Assembly: GCF_021026345.1 (NCBI RefSeq)
Contig: NZ_JAJNCZ010000008.1
Coordinates: 62,001 to 126,000 of the forward strand
Reading direction: 5' to 3'
Length of the DNA stretch: 64,000 nucleotides
From: Rhizobium sp. GN54
GTDB lineage: Bacteria > Pseudomonadota > Alphaproteobacteria > Rhizobiales > Rhizobiaceae
Program-made: the position numbers and the translations under genes
Part shown: in pieces, positions 35,689 through 44,327 of the stretch
Layout of the letters: each line of letters opens with the position of its first letter
Numbering within the stretch: the stretch's first letter is position 1
Notes under the pieces: model-generated
What the model was told of the DNA's origin: nothing
What the model saw: only the letters and a program-made list of their open reading frames with translations
Databases searched by the model: none

Positions 35689-37599
35689 ATGAGCCTGAAC
35701 GCCGGACTGACTGTTGTCCCCGAGAGCGATATTGAGAAGCACCGGGCGGTGGCGCAGGGCATGGTCACGCGGCTGGTGATGCTGGAGGCGGAAGGCGGAT
35801 CTGCCGGCGCGCCGATCGCCGGCACCGGGCGTCGCTTCGTTTCCACCGTCTCGACGGGCGGGATGCGGCGGACGCGCGAGGTCGAGCTGGCAAAGACGAT
35901 CGCCGCCGTGCGGGCGGGCGATCCGCTGCTGTCGCCGGCGCAACACCAGTTGCTCTATCGCACCCGTCGCGGCATCGAGATCGCGCTTGCGGTCGCCGAC
36001 GTCTTCGCACGGCAGACGGAACTGGAGCAGTTGCAGGCGCGCAATGTCACTTCCCCGCTTGCCGGCGAGGAGGCGACCCGCTTCAAGGCGCTGCTGTCGG
36101 CCTCGGCCTATGTCACGGCCTTCACCCTGGCCGCCTATCTCGGCGCGACACTTGCCGGCGAGGGCGAGCCGGCGGAGGATACGGACGAGCCGGACTACCT
36201 GTTCGACACCGCGCAGGACGCGGCCAAGTGCCTCGTGGCCGGGCTCGACCGGGCGATCGCGGGCGCTGCCGACGACACGGCGCTGATTGCCCGCGCCCGC
36301 GCCTTCGCCCGCGTCGCGCTGGAAGGACTGATCGGTCGCAAGGCGCGCTTTTCCGGGCTTTCGAGCTTCGAGAGCGCCCATATCCGCATCGAACAGGACG
36401 ATTTTACCCTCAACGGCTTCGACGTGGCGCCGGGGCAGAAGCGCAAGCCGCTGTCGATGAGCTTCAAGAAACCCACCGACATCGTCGGCAACCACATCGC
36501 CAAGTACCAGGCGATGCGGCTTGCCCGGATGCTGATGGCCTATGATTTCGAGCGGCAGATGAACCCGTTCGTCGAGCTCGGCGGGTTCCTCTTCACCTTC
36601 ATCGGCGACGGCATGCCCGGCACCGGCAAGACGATGCTGATCCAGATGCTGGCCGGCCTGCTCGACGATTATTGCCGGGTCGCCGGCTACCCCTTCCACT
36701 ACGAGAACTTCGGCGTCGACCAGATCTCGTCCTACCAGGGCAAGTCGGGCCAGAACTGCAAGGAATTCGTCGACAACGTGGTGAACCCGCGGGCGATCGG
36801 CTTCGGCACCATCGACGATGTCGACCAGGTGGCCGCCAAGCGCTCCGACGACCGGGCATCGGCCGGCCAGCACGAGGTGACGGCGGTCCTGATGGAGAGC
36901 TTCGCCGGTGCCTCGACGGTGGTGCGCGGCAACTGCACCTTCGGCATGTTCTCCAACTATCCCGAAAACGTCGACGATGCGCTGCGCCAGCGCGCCGGCG
37001 CCCGCTGGCTGGTCGACGGGCCGCAATCGCGGGCCGACTATGTCGACATCTTCGCGCTGCTGGTCGGCAAGAACCATTCGATCCCGCTCGGCGAGCATCA
37101 GCTTCTCGCCGGGCAGGAGATCAGGAAGGCGGTCTCCAGTTCCTACGGCCAGCACGCGCTGCCGCAGGAAGACGGGCTGCTGGCCGTCTGGGAGCGCTAC
37201 GAGAAGGCGCACGGCAAGATGGCGACGCTTGCCGACGTCGGCACCTACCTGCACATGATCAAGGAGGCCGAGCCGCGCTTCACCGGCCGTGCGATCAAGA
37301 ACGTCACCGACGCGATCAAGATGCGGGCGATGGACGTGGACCTGCCGGACGACTGGTTCGAGACGCCCGAGGCGTTCATGCACAGATCCTATGACGAGAA
37401 GAAAGGGATGATCGAGGAACTGCGCGGGCCGATCACCATGGAGATGGTGCTGCAGGAGATCAACCGCTACGCCGACAGCGAATTCCGTTACGCCGACAAA
37501 TCCGACGACGCGGCAGTCGCCGACATCATCCGCCGCGAACGCCTGCGCGAACGGGCGGTTGGCGAGATCGAGGCGATGAAGGCGGAGGGGAAGTGGTAG
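35689..37599 (+). CDS. AAA+ ATPase of the coiled-coil/DUF2333 cluster
   Basis: The 636-aa protein has an N-terminal helical region of about 270 residues and then a single AAA+ module. Walker A is GMPGTGKT at 308-315, Walker B-like is IDDVD at 375-379 (Asp-Asp instead of the usual Asp-Glu), and a probable arginine finger lies in RQRAGARW at 433-440. About 200 more residues follow. It has no membrane segment. The Walker B Glu position being Asp is notable and may slow hydrolysis. As the only enzyme in the cluster it is presumably the motor that acts on the coiled-coil or membrane partner. Confidence 0.88.
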   Translation: MSLNAGLTVVPESDIEKHRAVAQGMVTRLVMLEAEGGSAGAPIAGTGRRFVSTVSTGGMRRTREVELAKTIAAVRAGDPLLSPAQHQLLYRTRRGIEIALAVADVFARQTELEQLQARNVTSPLAGEEATRFKALLSASAYVTAFTLAAYLGATLAGEGEPAEDTDEPDYLFDTAQDAAKCLVAGLDRAIAGAADDTALIARARAFARVALEGLIGRKARFSGLSSFESAHIRIEQDDFTLNGFDVAPGQKRKPLSMSFKKPTDIVGNHIAKYQAMRLARMLMAYDFERQMNPFVELGGFLFTFIGDGMPGTGKTMLIQMLAGLLDDYCRVAGYPFHYENFGVDQISSYQGKSGQNCKEFVDNVVNPRAIGFGTIDDVDQVAAKRSDDRASAGQHEVTAVLMESFAGASTVVRGNCTFGMFSNYPENVDDALRQRAGARWLVDGPQSRADYVDIFALLVGKNHSIPLGEHQLLAGQEIRKAVSSSYGQHALPQEDGLLAVWERYEKAHGKMATLADVGTYLHMIKEAEPRFTGRAIKNVTDAIKMRAMDVDLPDDWFETPEAFMHRSYDEKKGMIEELRGPITMEMVLQEINRYADSEFRYADKSDDAAVADIIRRERLRERAVGEIEAMKAEGKW

Positions 37600-37951
37600 G
37601 GGTGGCAATTTCTTGAGAGCTGCCCCTCATCCGCCTGCCGGCGCCTTCTCCCCGCAAGCGGGGAGAAGGACGGATGCCGAGATGTTTTCAGTTCCCTCTC
37701 CTCGCTTGCGGGGAGGGCAAAATCGGGATGAGATGGCGATGAGAGGGGCCAGGAAATTGCGCGGCGACGTTTGCGCGAGACCTATGGGTGGATGCCCCGA
37801 GCACAGTGTTGAGCTGAAGCCCCTCATCCGCCTGCCGGCACCTTCTCCCCGCGAACGGGGAGAAGGACGGATGCCGCGGTGTCTTCCAGTCCCCTCTCCC
37901 CGCTTGCGGGGAGAGGGTTAGGGTGAGGGGCAAGATCGGGATGGGACGCCG
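37600..37951. other. 352-base gap between ATPase and DUF559 genes
   Basis: The gap is almost wholly made of the two RIME copies, plus about 70 bases between them that look like a degenerate DUF559 start (see findings). No other gene is visible. Confidence 0.6.
37621..37747 (+). repeat. RIME-type element, copy A
   Basis: This copy starts GCCCCTCATCCGCCTGCCGG and contains the hairpin CTTCTCCCCGC-AA-GCGGGGAGAAG, then CCTCTCCTCGCTTGCGGGGAGGG and a GATGAGAGG end. It lies directly after the ATPase gene and is a direct repeat of copy B. Confidence 0.75.
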
Positions 37952-37959
37952 ATGAGGGG
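37819..37959 (+). repeat. RIME-type element, copy B
   Basis: A direct repeat of copy A about 198 bases downstream: GCCCCTCATCCGCCTGCCGG, a CTTCTCCCCGCGAACGGGGAG hairpin, CCCCTCTCCCCGCTTGCGG and a GATGAGGGG end. The ATG of the DUF559 gene (37952) lies in its right edge. Confidence 0.75.
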
Positions 37960-38356
37960 AGCGAATTCGAGCAAGACGGAACGGGCGCGAAAGCTGCGAC
38001 AAGTGGAGAACGATGCCGAGGGACTTCTATGGTCGGAATTGCGCGGTCGACGGCTGAATGGTTTCAAGTTCGTAAGGCAGGTTCCGATCGGTCCGTATTT
38101 TGCCGATTTCGCTTGCCGGGAGAGGATGCTGGTTGTCGAGGTGGACGGCAGTCATCATGCAGATAACGCGTATGATGAGAGACGGAACGAATTCATGAAC
38201 ACGAACGGATGGTCCGTTGCCCGGTTCTGGAACACTGAGGTTCTGCGCGAGCTGAAATCTGTACTGGAGACAATCGTCGCAATATGCGATGGCCGCCTGG
38301 TCGAAAGGACGCATGCGACCGACTTCACCTTCCTGCCGGTAACTGAACGATCATGA
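37952..38356 (+). CDS. DUF559 endonuclease-like protein inserted into the cluster
   Basis: The 134-aa protein belongs to the DUF559 group (restriction-endonuclease-like, related to Vsr). It has the helical start ARKLRQVENDAEGLLWSELR, then GFKFVRQVPIGPYFADFACRERMLVVEVDGSHH, in which the acidic residues and EVDGSHH motif are the presumed nuclease centre, and RFWNTEVLREL. Such genes are common next to rhizobial repeats. It overlaps the next gene by four bases (ATGA), so it is co-translated although it is probably a later insertion in the cluster. A biological role is unproven. Confidence 0.88.
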   Translation: MRGANSSKTERARKLRQVENDAEGLLWSELRGRRLNGFKFVRQVPIGPYFADFACRERMLVVEVDGSHHADNAYDERRNEFMNTNGWSVARFWNTEVLRELKSVLETIVAICDGRLVERTHATDFTFLPVTERS

Positions 38357-39654
38357 AACGCCTCCTCGAAGCCGAGCTGATCTACGGGCGGTTGCTCGAT
38401 GTGTCCGAGCCGCATCTGGTCGAGCGCTACAACAAGGCGCTGGAAGCCTTCGGGCTGCCGCGGACCAATCTGACGCGGTTCGGCATCGACATGACCGGGT
38501 TCTCGCCCGAGATCGCCGACGAGCTCGGCGACCGCGACTATCTCGACCCGAACCGGGTGAACCGCCGCTTCATCATCCTGACACCGGAGCAGGTGGAACT
38601 GCCGGTCGTGCATACGAGTTTTTCCAATACCGCGGCCCTGATGCACGAGTTCTTCGACGCCAATGCGCGCGCGATCCATGCGGTGACGATCCGCGATGCG
38701 CTCTATGGCGAGATCGAGGACAGCGTTGCCGTGGTCAACGACATCGACGACCTGCTCTCGATCAACGAGGTGCGCTTCCGGGTGCTGTCGGCGGAGGATG
38801 TGCTCGGCAAGGCGGCGGAACTGCGGGCTCTGGTCGACCGGCTGAAGACGGTGCCGAACGCCTGGGCGGACGACGCCATGCTGAACCGCATGGTGGAACT
38901 CTCGAAGCAGACCGGCGACATCCGCCAGAACGCGCTCGTGCCCGACCAGCTGGTGTTCCGCCACGAGGCGTTCTGGGCCAATCATTTCGGCGGCGTCTTC
39001 GTCTTTCTAGACGGCAAGCAGACGACGGTGATCTGCGATCCGTCCGTTCCGGGTTTCCGCCGTTCGCGTCCCTGGCAGGTCAGCTACATCGCGCTCGACG
39101 ACCATCCGCGCATCTTCGAGTTCCTCGCCTCGACGAAGCGGCTCGAACTGCCGCGGGCTTCCTGGGTCGAAGCGTCGGGTCTTCTGCAGCACCGCGCCGA
39201 CATGGCGATCCTGAACCTCGTCAACCGCGTCGATCCCCGTGCCGACCTTGCCAGGGCGGACCGCGTCTGGATGCAGACCTGGATGCATCGCAATGCGACG
39301 CTGATCGCCGAGGACGGCATCTATCCCTTCCTGCAGGAGGCGCTGCGCACGATTTTGGCGACGGGCGAGATCCGGCTGAAGGAGATCACGCCCTGGGCGC
39401 GGTTCCTGCTCGTGCGGGCGGCGCCCGATCATCCCGACCGCTGGCTGGTGAACCAGTTGATCGCGCAACTGACGCCCTTCGATTTCGTCTCGCGCTTCGT
39501 CTTCGACAAGCAGGGATTTTATGCATCCTACGAGAAACTCTCTGAAAAATTCAGGGAATTCGTGGTCGAAACGCTGGAACGTACCTATTTGGAGGACAAG
39601 GCCGCCTTCCGGTTGCGGCTTTACGGAATTGGAGAGGACAAACGCAATGCTTGA
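38353..39654 (+). CDS. Unknown 433-aa protein of the AAA+/DUF2333 cluster
   Basis: No family with known function is recognised (I recall the name DUF6638, to be verified). The protein starts MKRLLEAELIYGRLLDVSEP and is soluble, with many aromatic residues (WFMQTWMHRN-like region near residue 310). It overlaps the DUF559 gene by four bases and the DUF2333 gene by eight, so translation is coupled to both. No signal peptide or membrane helix is seen. Confidence 0.83.
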   Translation: MKRLLEAELIYGRLLDVSEPHLVERYNKALEAFGLPRTNLTRFGIDMTGFSPEIADELGDRDYLDPNRVNRRFIILTPEQVELPVVHTSFSNTAALMHEFFDANARAIHAVTIRDALYGEIEDSVAVVNDIDDLLSINEVRFRVLSAEDVLGKAAELRALVDRLKTVPNAWADDAMLNRMVELSKQTGDIRQNALVPDQLVFRHEAFWANHFGGVFVFLDGKQTTVICDPSVPGFRRSRPWQVSYIALDDHPRIFEFLASTKRLELPRASWVEASGLLQHRADMAILNLVNRVDPRADLARADRVWMQTWMHRNATLIAEDGIYPFLQEALRTILATGEIRLKEITPWARFLLVRAAPDHPDRWLVNQLIAQLTPFDFVSRFVFDKQGFYASYEKLSEKFREFVVETLERTYLEDKAAFRLRLYGIGEDKRNA

Positions 39655-40831
39655 CCCGATCGTCGCGTTCTTCCAGCGCGTCTTTTCTGCCATCGGCAGG
39701 GGAATTGGGCTCGCCATTTCATGGCTGCTCTGGCCCTTCGTCGCTGCGGCCAACTGGTACCGGCAGCGCGGCTGGCTGATCAAGGGACCGATCGGCATCG
39801 TCCTCATCGGGCTCGTCGCGCTCTATGGCTACTTCATCTGGCAAACGCAGGTCTGGACCAACTTCGACATCGACTACGTCAACGCCTACAACCTGCCGGC
39901 GCGCAAGAACGACGCCGGCCTGCCGGTGAAGGCGCCGGCCGGCCAGGCAACGACCGCGCAGACAACGACCGGGCAGGGAACGACGGGCCAGACCGCCGGA
40001 CAGGCCGCAACACCAAACACCTGCGAGCGGTCGGCGATCGTCGACGTGTCGGCCGACCTGATCGACTTCAACGTCAACCAGAACGCCTGGATCTCGTCGA
40101 TGCTGCTCTACAAGCTGGGGCTGTTCGGCATGGACTGGGACGACACGCCCTGGCTCGACAACAAGGCGTCGTTCCAGCGCGGCGTCAACCAGGCGATCCG
40201 GCGCACGGCTGTCGAGCTCGTGGATTCGCTTGGCCGCGTGCGCGGCACCTCGGGCGTGAACAACGACCTGCAGGCGGCGCGCGGCAACATCCAGTTCGAC
40301 GAGGAGACCTGGTATTTCGGCCTCAGCCCGTTCGGCCCGAAGACGCCGACGCCGAGCTTCTACCGTGCGGCGGCGCGGGACCTGCAGAAGTTCAACGCCT
40401 CGCTGGTGGCCTGCAACGCGACCTTCGACGCCCGTTCCGACAACCTCGTGGAATTCCTCGACCGCATCGCCAACGACATCGGCAACACGTCTGCCATCAT
40501 CCGCGAGCGTTCGGAGTTCCACAATGGCGGCTGGTTCGACGTGCGCGCGGACGATCGCTTCTGGTTCGCCTTCGGTCAGCTCTACGGATATTATGGCATC
40601 CTGTCGGCCGCCGGCGCCGACTTCGACAGCGTGATCGCCCAGCGCGGCCTGACGCAGATCTGGACCGAAACGCTCCGGCAGCTTCGCTCGGCGCTCAACA
40701 TCCAGCCGGTGATCATCTCCAACGGCCGCGAGGACGGCTGGATCATGCCGACGCACCTGGCCACGATGGGCTTCTACATCCTGCGGGTGCGGTCGAACCT
40801 CGTGGAGATGCGGGATATCCTGGCGCGATGA
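39647..40831 (+). CDS. DUF2333 membrane-anchored protein
   Basis: The 394-aa protein has a positive N-terminus with hydrophobic segments at about residues 10-35 and 50-67 (GPIGIVLIGLVALYGYFIW) and then a large domain that is presumably periplasmic. This is the DUF2333 family. Residues about 98-122 are a Thr/Gln-rich low-complexity linker (ATTAQTTTGQGTTGQT). It overlaps the upstream gene by eight bases and is the last gene of the cluster, so it may anchor the complex to the inner membrane. No enzymatic motif is seen. Confidence 0.9.
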   Translation: MLDPIVAFFQRVFSAIGRGIGLAISWLLWPFVAAANWYRQRGWLIKGPIGIVLIGLVALYGYFIWQTQVWTNFDIDYVNAYNLPARKNDAGLPVKAPAGQATTAQTTTGQGTTGQTAGQAATPNTCERSAIVDVSADLIDFNVNQNAWISSMLLYKLGLFGMDWDDTPWLDNKASFQRGVNQAIRRTAVELVDSLGRVRGTSGVNNDLQAARGNIQFDEETWYFGLSPFGPKTPTPSFYRAAARDLQKFNASLVACNATFDARSDNLVEFLDRIANDIGNTSAIIRERSEFHNGGWFDVRADDRFWFAFGQLYGYYGILSAAGADFDSVIAQRGLTQIWTETLRQLRSALNIQPVIISNGREDGWIMPTHLATMGFYILRVRSNLVEMRDILAR

Positions 40832-40835
40832 GAAA

Positions 40836-40923
40836 TGAGGCAGTAGGCATTGGGCAATAGGCAGTAGCGAAAGAGACTGCGGCGTTGAGCGGCTGCAACT
40901 TCGCTCTACTGCCTACTGCCTCA
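40836..40923. repeat. Palindromic intergenic repeat with 13-base perfect arms
   Basis: TGAGGCAGTAGGC (40836-40848) and GCCTACTGCCTCA (40911-40923) are perfect inverted arms. Between them lie further partial copies of GGCAGTAG and CTACTGCC, so the element can fold into a long hairpin. It fills nearly the whole gap between the DUF2333 gene and the convergent Lrp gene and could terminate both. Confidence 0.7.
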
Positions 40924-40924
40924 C

Positions 40925-41386
40925 CTACACCGGCAGCCACCCCGTGCTCTTCACTTCTTCCATCACCGCGTAGGTATGCGTCTCGCGCACGCCGGGCAGG
41001 GACAGGAAGACGTCGGAGAGGAAGGCGCGGTAGGCTTCCATGCCGGCGACGCGGGCCTTGACCAGATAGTCGAAGCCGCCGGCGACCATGTGGCATTCCA
41101 TGACGTTGTCGCTCTGGCGGACGGCCTCGGCGAAGGTGTCGAAGACGTCCGGCGTGGTGCGGTCGAGCTTGACCTGAACGAAGACCAGAAGATTTCGCCC
41201 CAGCCGCTCGGGCGAGAGGATCGCCATGTAGCCCATGATGTAGCCGTCCCGCGTCAGCCGCTTGACGCGCTCGGCGGTTGCCGTGGGCGAGAGGTTGACC
41301 TTTTCGGCAAGCTCGATGTTCGACAGGCGACCCTCCTGCTGCAGCGCGCGGAGAATCTTTCGGTCCAGACGGTCGAGTTCCTTCAT
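40925..41386 (-). CDS. Lrp/AsnC-family transcriptional regulator
   Basis: The 153-aa protein has the N-terminal HTH ([20 protein letters not shown], then [12 protein letters not shown]) and a C-terminal RAM ligand-binding domain ([16 protein letters not shown]-like segment and [20 protein letters not shown]). It is close to the leucine-responsive Lrp group rather than AsnC. It is divergent from fhs over 238 bases; control of fhs is possible but not shown. Confidence 0.9.
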   Translation of the reverse strand: MKELDRLDRKILRALQQEGRLSNIELAEKVNLSPTATAERVKRLTRDGYIMGYMAILSPERLGRNLLVFVQVKLDRTTPDVFDTFAEAVRQSDNVMECHMVAGGFDYLVKARVAGMEAYRAFLSDVFLSLPGVRETHTYAVMEEVKSTGWLPV

Positions 41387-41624
41387 CTTTCTCTACCTTT
41401 CTCCGCGATCCGTTTGTGATCGCGGCGAAGACTGCCAGAATTTTGGTGATCCTCTCGCCACATTTTACCGAAAATCGCAAGGGCCAAGGTTACGTCAATC
41501 GGAGAAGGTGCACCGTTCAGCCGTTTGCCACCGGGCCGATTGGCGCTATGACCATGGGAACAGGCCGCGTCGCCGGCCGGGGCGGGGCAAAAGACGCACG
41601 ACAAAGACACGACAAGGGGGAAGC

Positions 41625-43304
41625 ATGAGCGCGGTGAAATCCGACATCGAGATCGCAAGGGCTGCCAGCAAGAAGCCGATCCAGGAGATCGGCGCGCGCC
41701 TCGGCATTCCCGTCGAGGACCTCATTCCCTACGGCCACGACAAGGCCAAGATCAGCGCCGCCTTCATCGCCGCGCAGAAGGAGAAGAAGGACGGCCGGCT
41801 GATCCTCGTCACCGCGATCAACCCGACGCCCGCGGGCGAGGGCAAGACGACGACGACGGTCGGGCTTGTGGACGGCCTGAACCGGATCGGCAAGAAGGCG
41901 ATCGTCTGCATCCGCGAGGCGTCGCTCGGCCCCTGCTTCGGCGTCAAGGGCGGTGCCGCCGGCGGCGGCTATGCGCAGGTCGTGCCGATGGAGGACATAA
42001 ACCTCCACTTCACCGGCGATTTCCACGCGATCACGACCGCCCACAACCTGCTCGCCGCGCTGATCGACAACCACATCTACTGGGGCAACGAGCAGGACCT
42101 CGACACCCGCCGCATCACCTGGCGCCGCGTCATGGACATGAACGACCGGGCGCTGCGCGAGATCGTCTGTTCGCTCGGCGGGGTGCGCAACGGCTATCCC
42201 CGCCAGGCGGGCTTCGACATCACGGTCGCCTCGGAGGTGATGGCGATCCTCTGCCTTGCGACCGACCTGCAGGACCTCGAAAAGCGGCTCGGCGACATCA
42301 TCATCGGCTACCGGCGCGACAGGACCCCGGTGTTCGCCCGCGACATCAAGGCGGACGGGGCGATGACGGTGCTGCTGAAGGATGCGATGCAGCCGAACCT
42401 GGTGCAGACGCTGGAAAATAACCCGGCCCTCGTGCATGGCGGCCCCTTCGCCAACATCGCCCATGGCTGCAACTCGGTCGTGGCGACCAGGACGGCGTTG
42501 AAACTCGCCGACTACGTGGTGACGGAGGCGGGCTTCGGCGCCGACCTCGGGGCGGAGAAGTTCTTCGACATCAAGTGCCGCAAGGCCGGGCTGAAGCCGG
42601 ATGCGGCGGTGGTCGTGGCGACCGCGCGGGCGATGAAGATGAACGGCGGGGTGAAGAAGGAAGACCTCGGACCGGAGAACATCGCGGCGGTGCACAAGGG
42701 CTGCGCCAATCTCGGCCGGCACGTGCAGAACGTCAAGAAGTTCGGCGTGCCGGTGATCGTGGCGATCAACCATTTCGTCTCCGACACCGAAGGCGAGATC
42801 CAGACGATCAAGGACTACGTGGCCACCCTCGGCGCGGAGGCCGTGCTGTGCAAGCACTGGGCCGAAGGGTCCGCGGGGATCGAGGAACTGGCGCACAAGG
42901 TGGCGGAACTTGCCGATTCCGGCCATTCGCAGTTCGCGCCGCTCTATCCCGACGAGATGAGCCTGTTCCACAAGATCGAGACAGTTGCCAAGGACATCTA
43001 CCATGCCGATGCGGTGATCGCCGACAAGTCGGTGCGCGACCAGTTGCATGCCTGGGAGGCGCAGGGCTACGGACACCTTCCGGTGTGCGTGGCCAAGACG
43101 CAGTATTCCTTTTCCACCGACCCCAACCTGCGCGGCGCGCCGGAGGGCCACACGGTGCCGGTGCGCGAGGTTCGGCTGTCCGCCGGCGCCGGCTTCGTCG
43201 TCGTCATCACCGGCGAGATCATGACCATGCCCGGCCTGCCAAGCGTACCCTCCTCGGAGCGGATCTTCCTCAACGAGGCCGGCTATATCGAGGGGCTGGA
43301 CTAG
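41625..43304 (+). CDS. fhs: Formate--tetrahydrofolate ligase
   Basis: The 559-aa enzyme makes 10-formyl-tetrahydrofolate from formate, tetrahydrofolate and ATP, feeding one-carbon metabolism. The ATP-binding loop [10 protein letters not shown] is at 67-76, and the signatures [20 protein letters not shown] and [13 protein letters not shown] are present. Length is normal. The ATG at 41625 has AAGGGGGAA directly upstream. Many rhizobia have fhs near folate or serine-cycle genes; here it is single. Confidence 0.96.
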   Translation: MSAVKSDIEIARAASKKPIQEIGARLGIPVEDLIPYGHDKAKISAAFIAAQKEKKDGRLILVTAINPTPAGEGKTTTTVGLVDGLNRIGKKAIVCIREASLGPCFGVKGGAAGGGYAQVVPMEDINLHFTGDFHAITTAHNLLAALIDNHIYWGNEQDLDTRRITWRRVMDMNDRALREIVCSLGGVRNGYPRQAGFDITVASEVMAILCLATDLQDLEKRLGDIIIGYRRDRTPVFARDIKADGAMTVLLKDAMQPNLVQTLENNPALVHGGPFANIAHGCNSVVATRTALKLADYVVTEAGFGADLGAEKFFDIKCRKAGLKPDAAVVVATARAMKMNGGVKKEDLGPENIAAVHKGCANLGRHVQNVKKFGVPVIVAINHFVSDTEGEIQTIKDYVATLGAEAVLCKHWAEGSAGIEELAHKVAELADSGHSQFAPLYPDEMSLFHKIETVAKDIYHADAVIADKSVRDQLHAWEAQGYGHLPVCVAKTQYSFSTDPNLRGAPEGHTVPVREVRLSAGAGFVVVITGEIMTMPGLPSVPSSERIFLNEAGYIEGLD

Positions 43305-43350
43305 GGGAGGGCCACAGGTGACGGGACACGCAATTTGTGGCGCGCCAAGA

Positions 43351-43937
43351 TCAGGTGGAGGGCTCGGTGACAAGGTCGAGGATCAGGCCCGCCAGTGGCT
43401 CTTCCGAGCCCGCGAAACTCTCGATCATGGCGTCCATGACACGCTCGCGACCAAGCACATCGGCATTGAACGGCAGGCCCGCACGCTCGGCCAGAAGGGC
43501 GAGGAAAGCCAGTTGGGTTCCCCATTACCTTCGCGGAAGGGGTGGATTGCGTTGATCTCGGCAAGCAAATGGGCTGCCTGGGCCGCAAAGTCGCCCGGCG
43601 CGAGGCTGTCCAAGGCATTGGCGTTGGTCAGGTGCTGAAAGGCGCGGTCCAACTGCGCCCGAATGTGCTCCGGATAACAGAACCAGTTGCCGCCTTTGCC
43701 GATCCGGATCGTGCGGATCTCCCCGGCCCAGTCGTAGACGTCCTGAAAGAGGTGGCGATGGAGCGACAGGTAATAGGTGACGTCCAGGTCGCCTTCCGGC
43801 CACGGCTCCTCGGAGCGTACGACGAACATGGCGGTTTCGTACTCGTCGAGTTCGTCCTGATCAACGAGGCCCAGCTTGTTCCGGAGCACCGTTGTGCCGG
43901 GATAGCAGAGGGGGTCGGTTTCGGCGGTGTAGACCAC
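43351..43937 (-). pseudogene. Fic/Doc-family AMPylase toxin with frameshift in the active-site motif
   Basis: The 5' part reads MVYTAETDPLCYPGTTVLRN (GTG start) and reaches the Fic motif HPFREGNG at residues 132-139. The frame then changes: the expected HPFREGNGR-T continues in another frame as TQLAFLALLAERAGLPFNAD through MIESFAGSEEPL to a stop at 43351. A single missing G near 43520, within a run of C, restores the normal frame. Fic enzymes transfer AMP to target proteins. If the deletion is real, the toxin is dead; a sequencing or assembly error in the C-run is the alternative. Confidence 0.88.
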
Positions 43938-43939
43938 GC

Positions 43940-44140
43940 CTAGTCGGATTTGCCGTCGAACTGCGCACGGATCGCCTTGCGGCGTTCCTCGGCGGGCAGA
44001 TCCTTGGTCTGGGCAAGAAGCGCGCGCATGCGCGGGCTCAGCACGAGGCCCTCGACTGCGCTGATCTTTTCGGCGCGCGCCTGGGTCAGGCAGCCGGTTG
44101 CCGCGCTCCGGTTCAGCTTGGGCGACTTTGTCGTGCTCAT
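43940..44140 (-). CDS. VbhA-like antitoxin of the Fic locus
   Basis: The 66-aa protein precedes the fic gene by two bases. Its middle part ISAVEGLVLSPRMRALLAQT resembles the inhibitory helix of class I Fic antitoxins (VbhA), which insert a Glu into the Fic ATP pocket. The Glu-Gly of the motif is present, but the serine is one residue off the usual S/T-x-x-x-E spacing. The antitoxin frame is intact while the toxin gene is frameshifted. Confidence 0.75.
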   Translation of the reverse strand: MSTTKSPKLNRSAATGCLTQARAEKISAVEGLVLSPRMRALLAQTKDLPAEERRKAIRAQFDGKSD

Positions 44141-44327
44141 GGCTGGAAACCTATCACGACCTTGTCGGGGCCGGCAAAAGGATTCCTCTTGCCGGGTCTG
44201 GCTAAGGCGGAGGCGGTGTTCTCGGAAACACGAACGATGCTACGAATCCCGACCTGGACACGCCGCAGTTCCCGGGGGGACTGCGGCGCGCTTTTGCGCC
44301 GGCGGGAGAGGGCCGGCAGCTGGAGGT

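Noticed and set aside
35671-37608. 645-aa minus-strand frame opposite the AAA+ ATPase
   Set aside because: It has shadow composition and no motif, while the plus strand carries a full AAA+ module.
37613-37921. 102-aa plus-strand ORF after the ATPase
   Set aside because: It is encoded almost entirely by the two RIME copies and is not a credible protein.
37621-37959. CRISPR-like array from the two repeated blocks
   Set aside because: There are only two long copies with internal hairpins, which fits RIME elements; no short regular repeats or cas genes.
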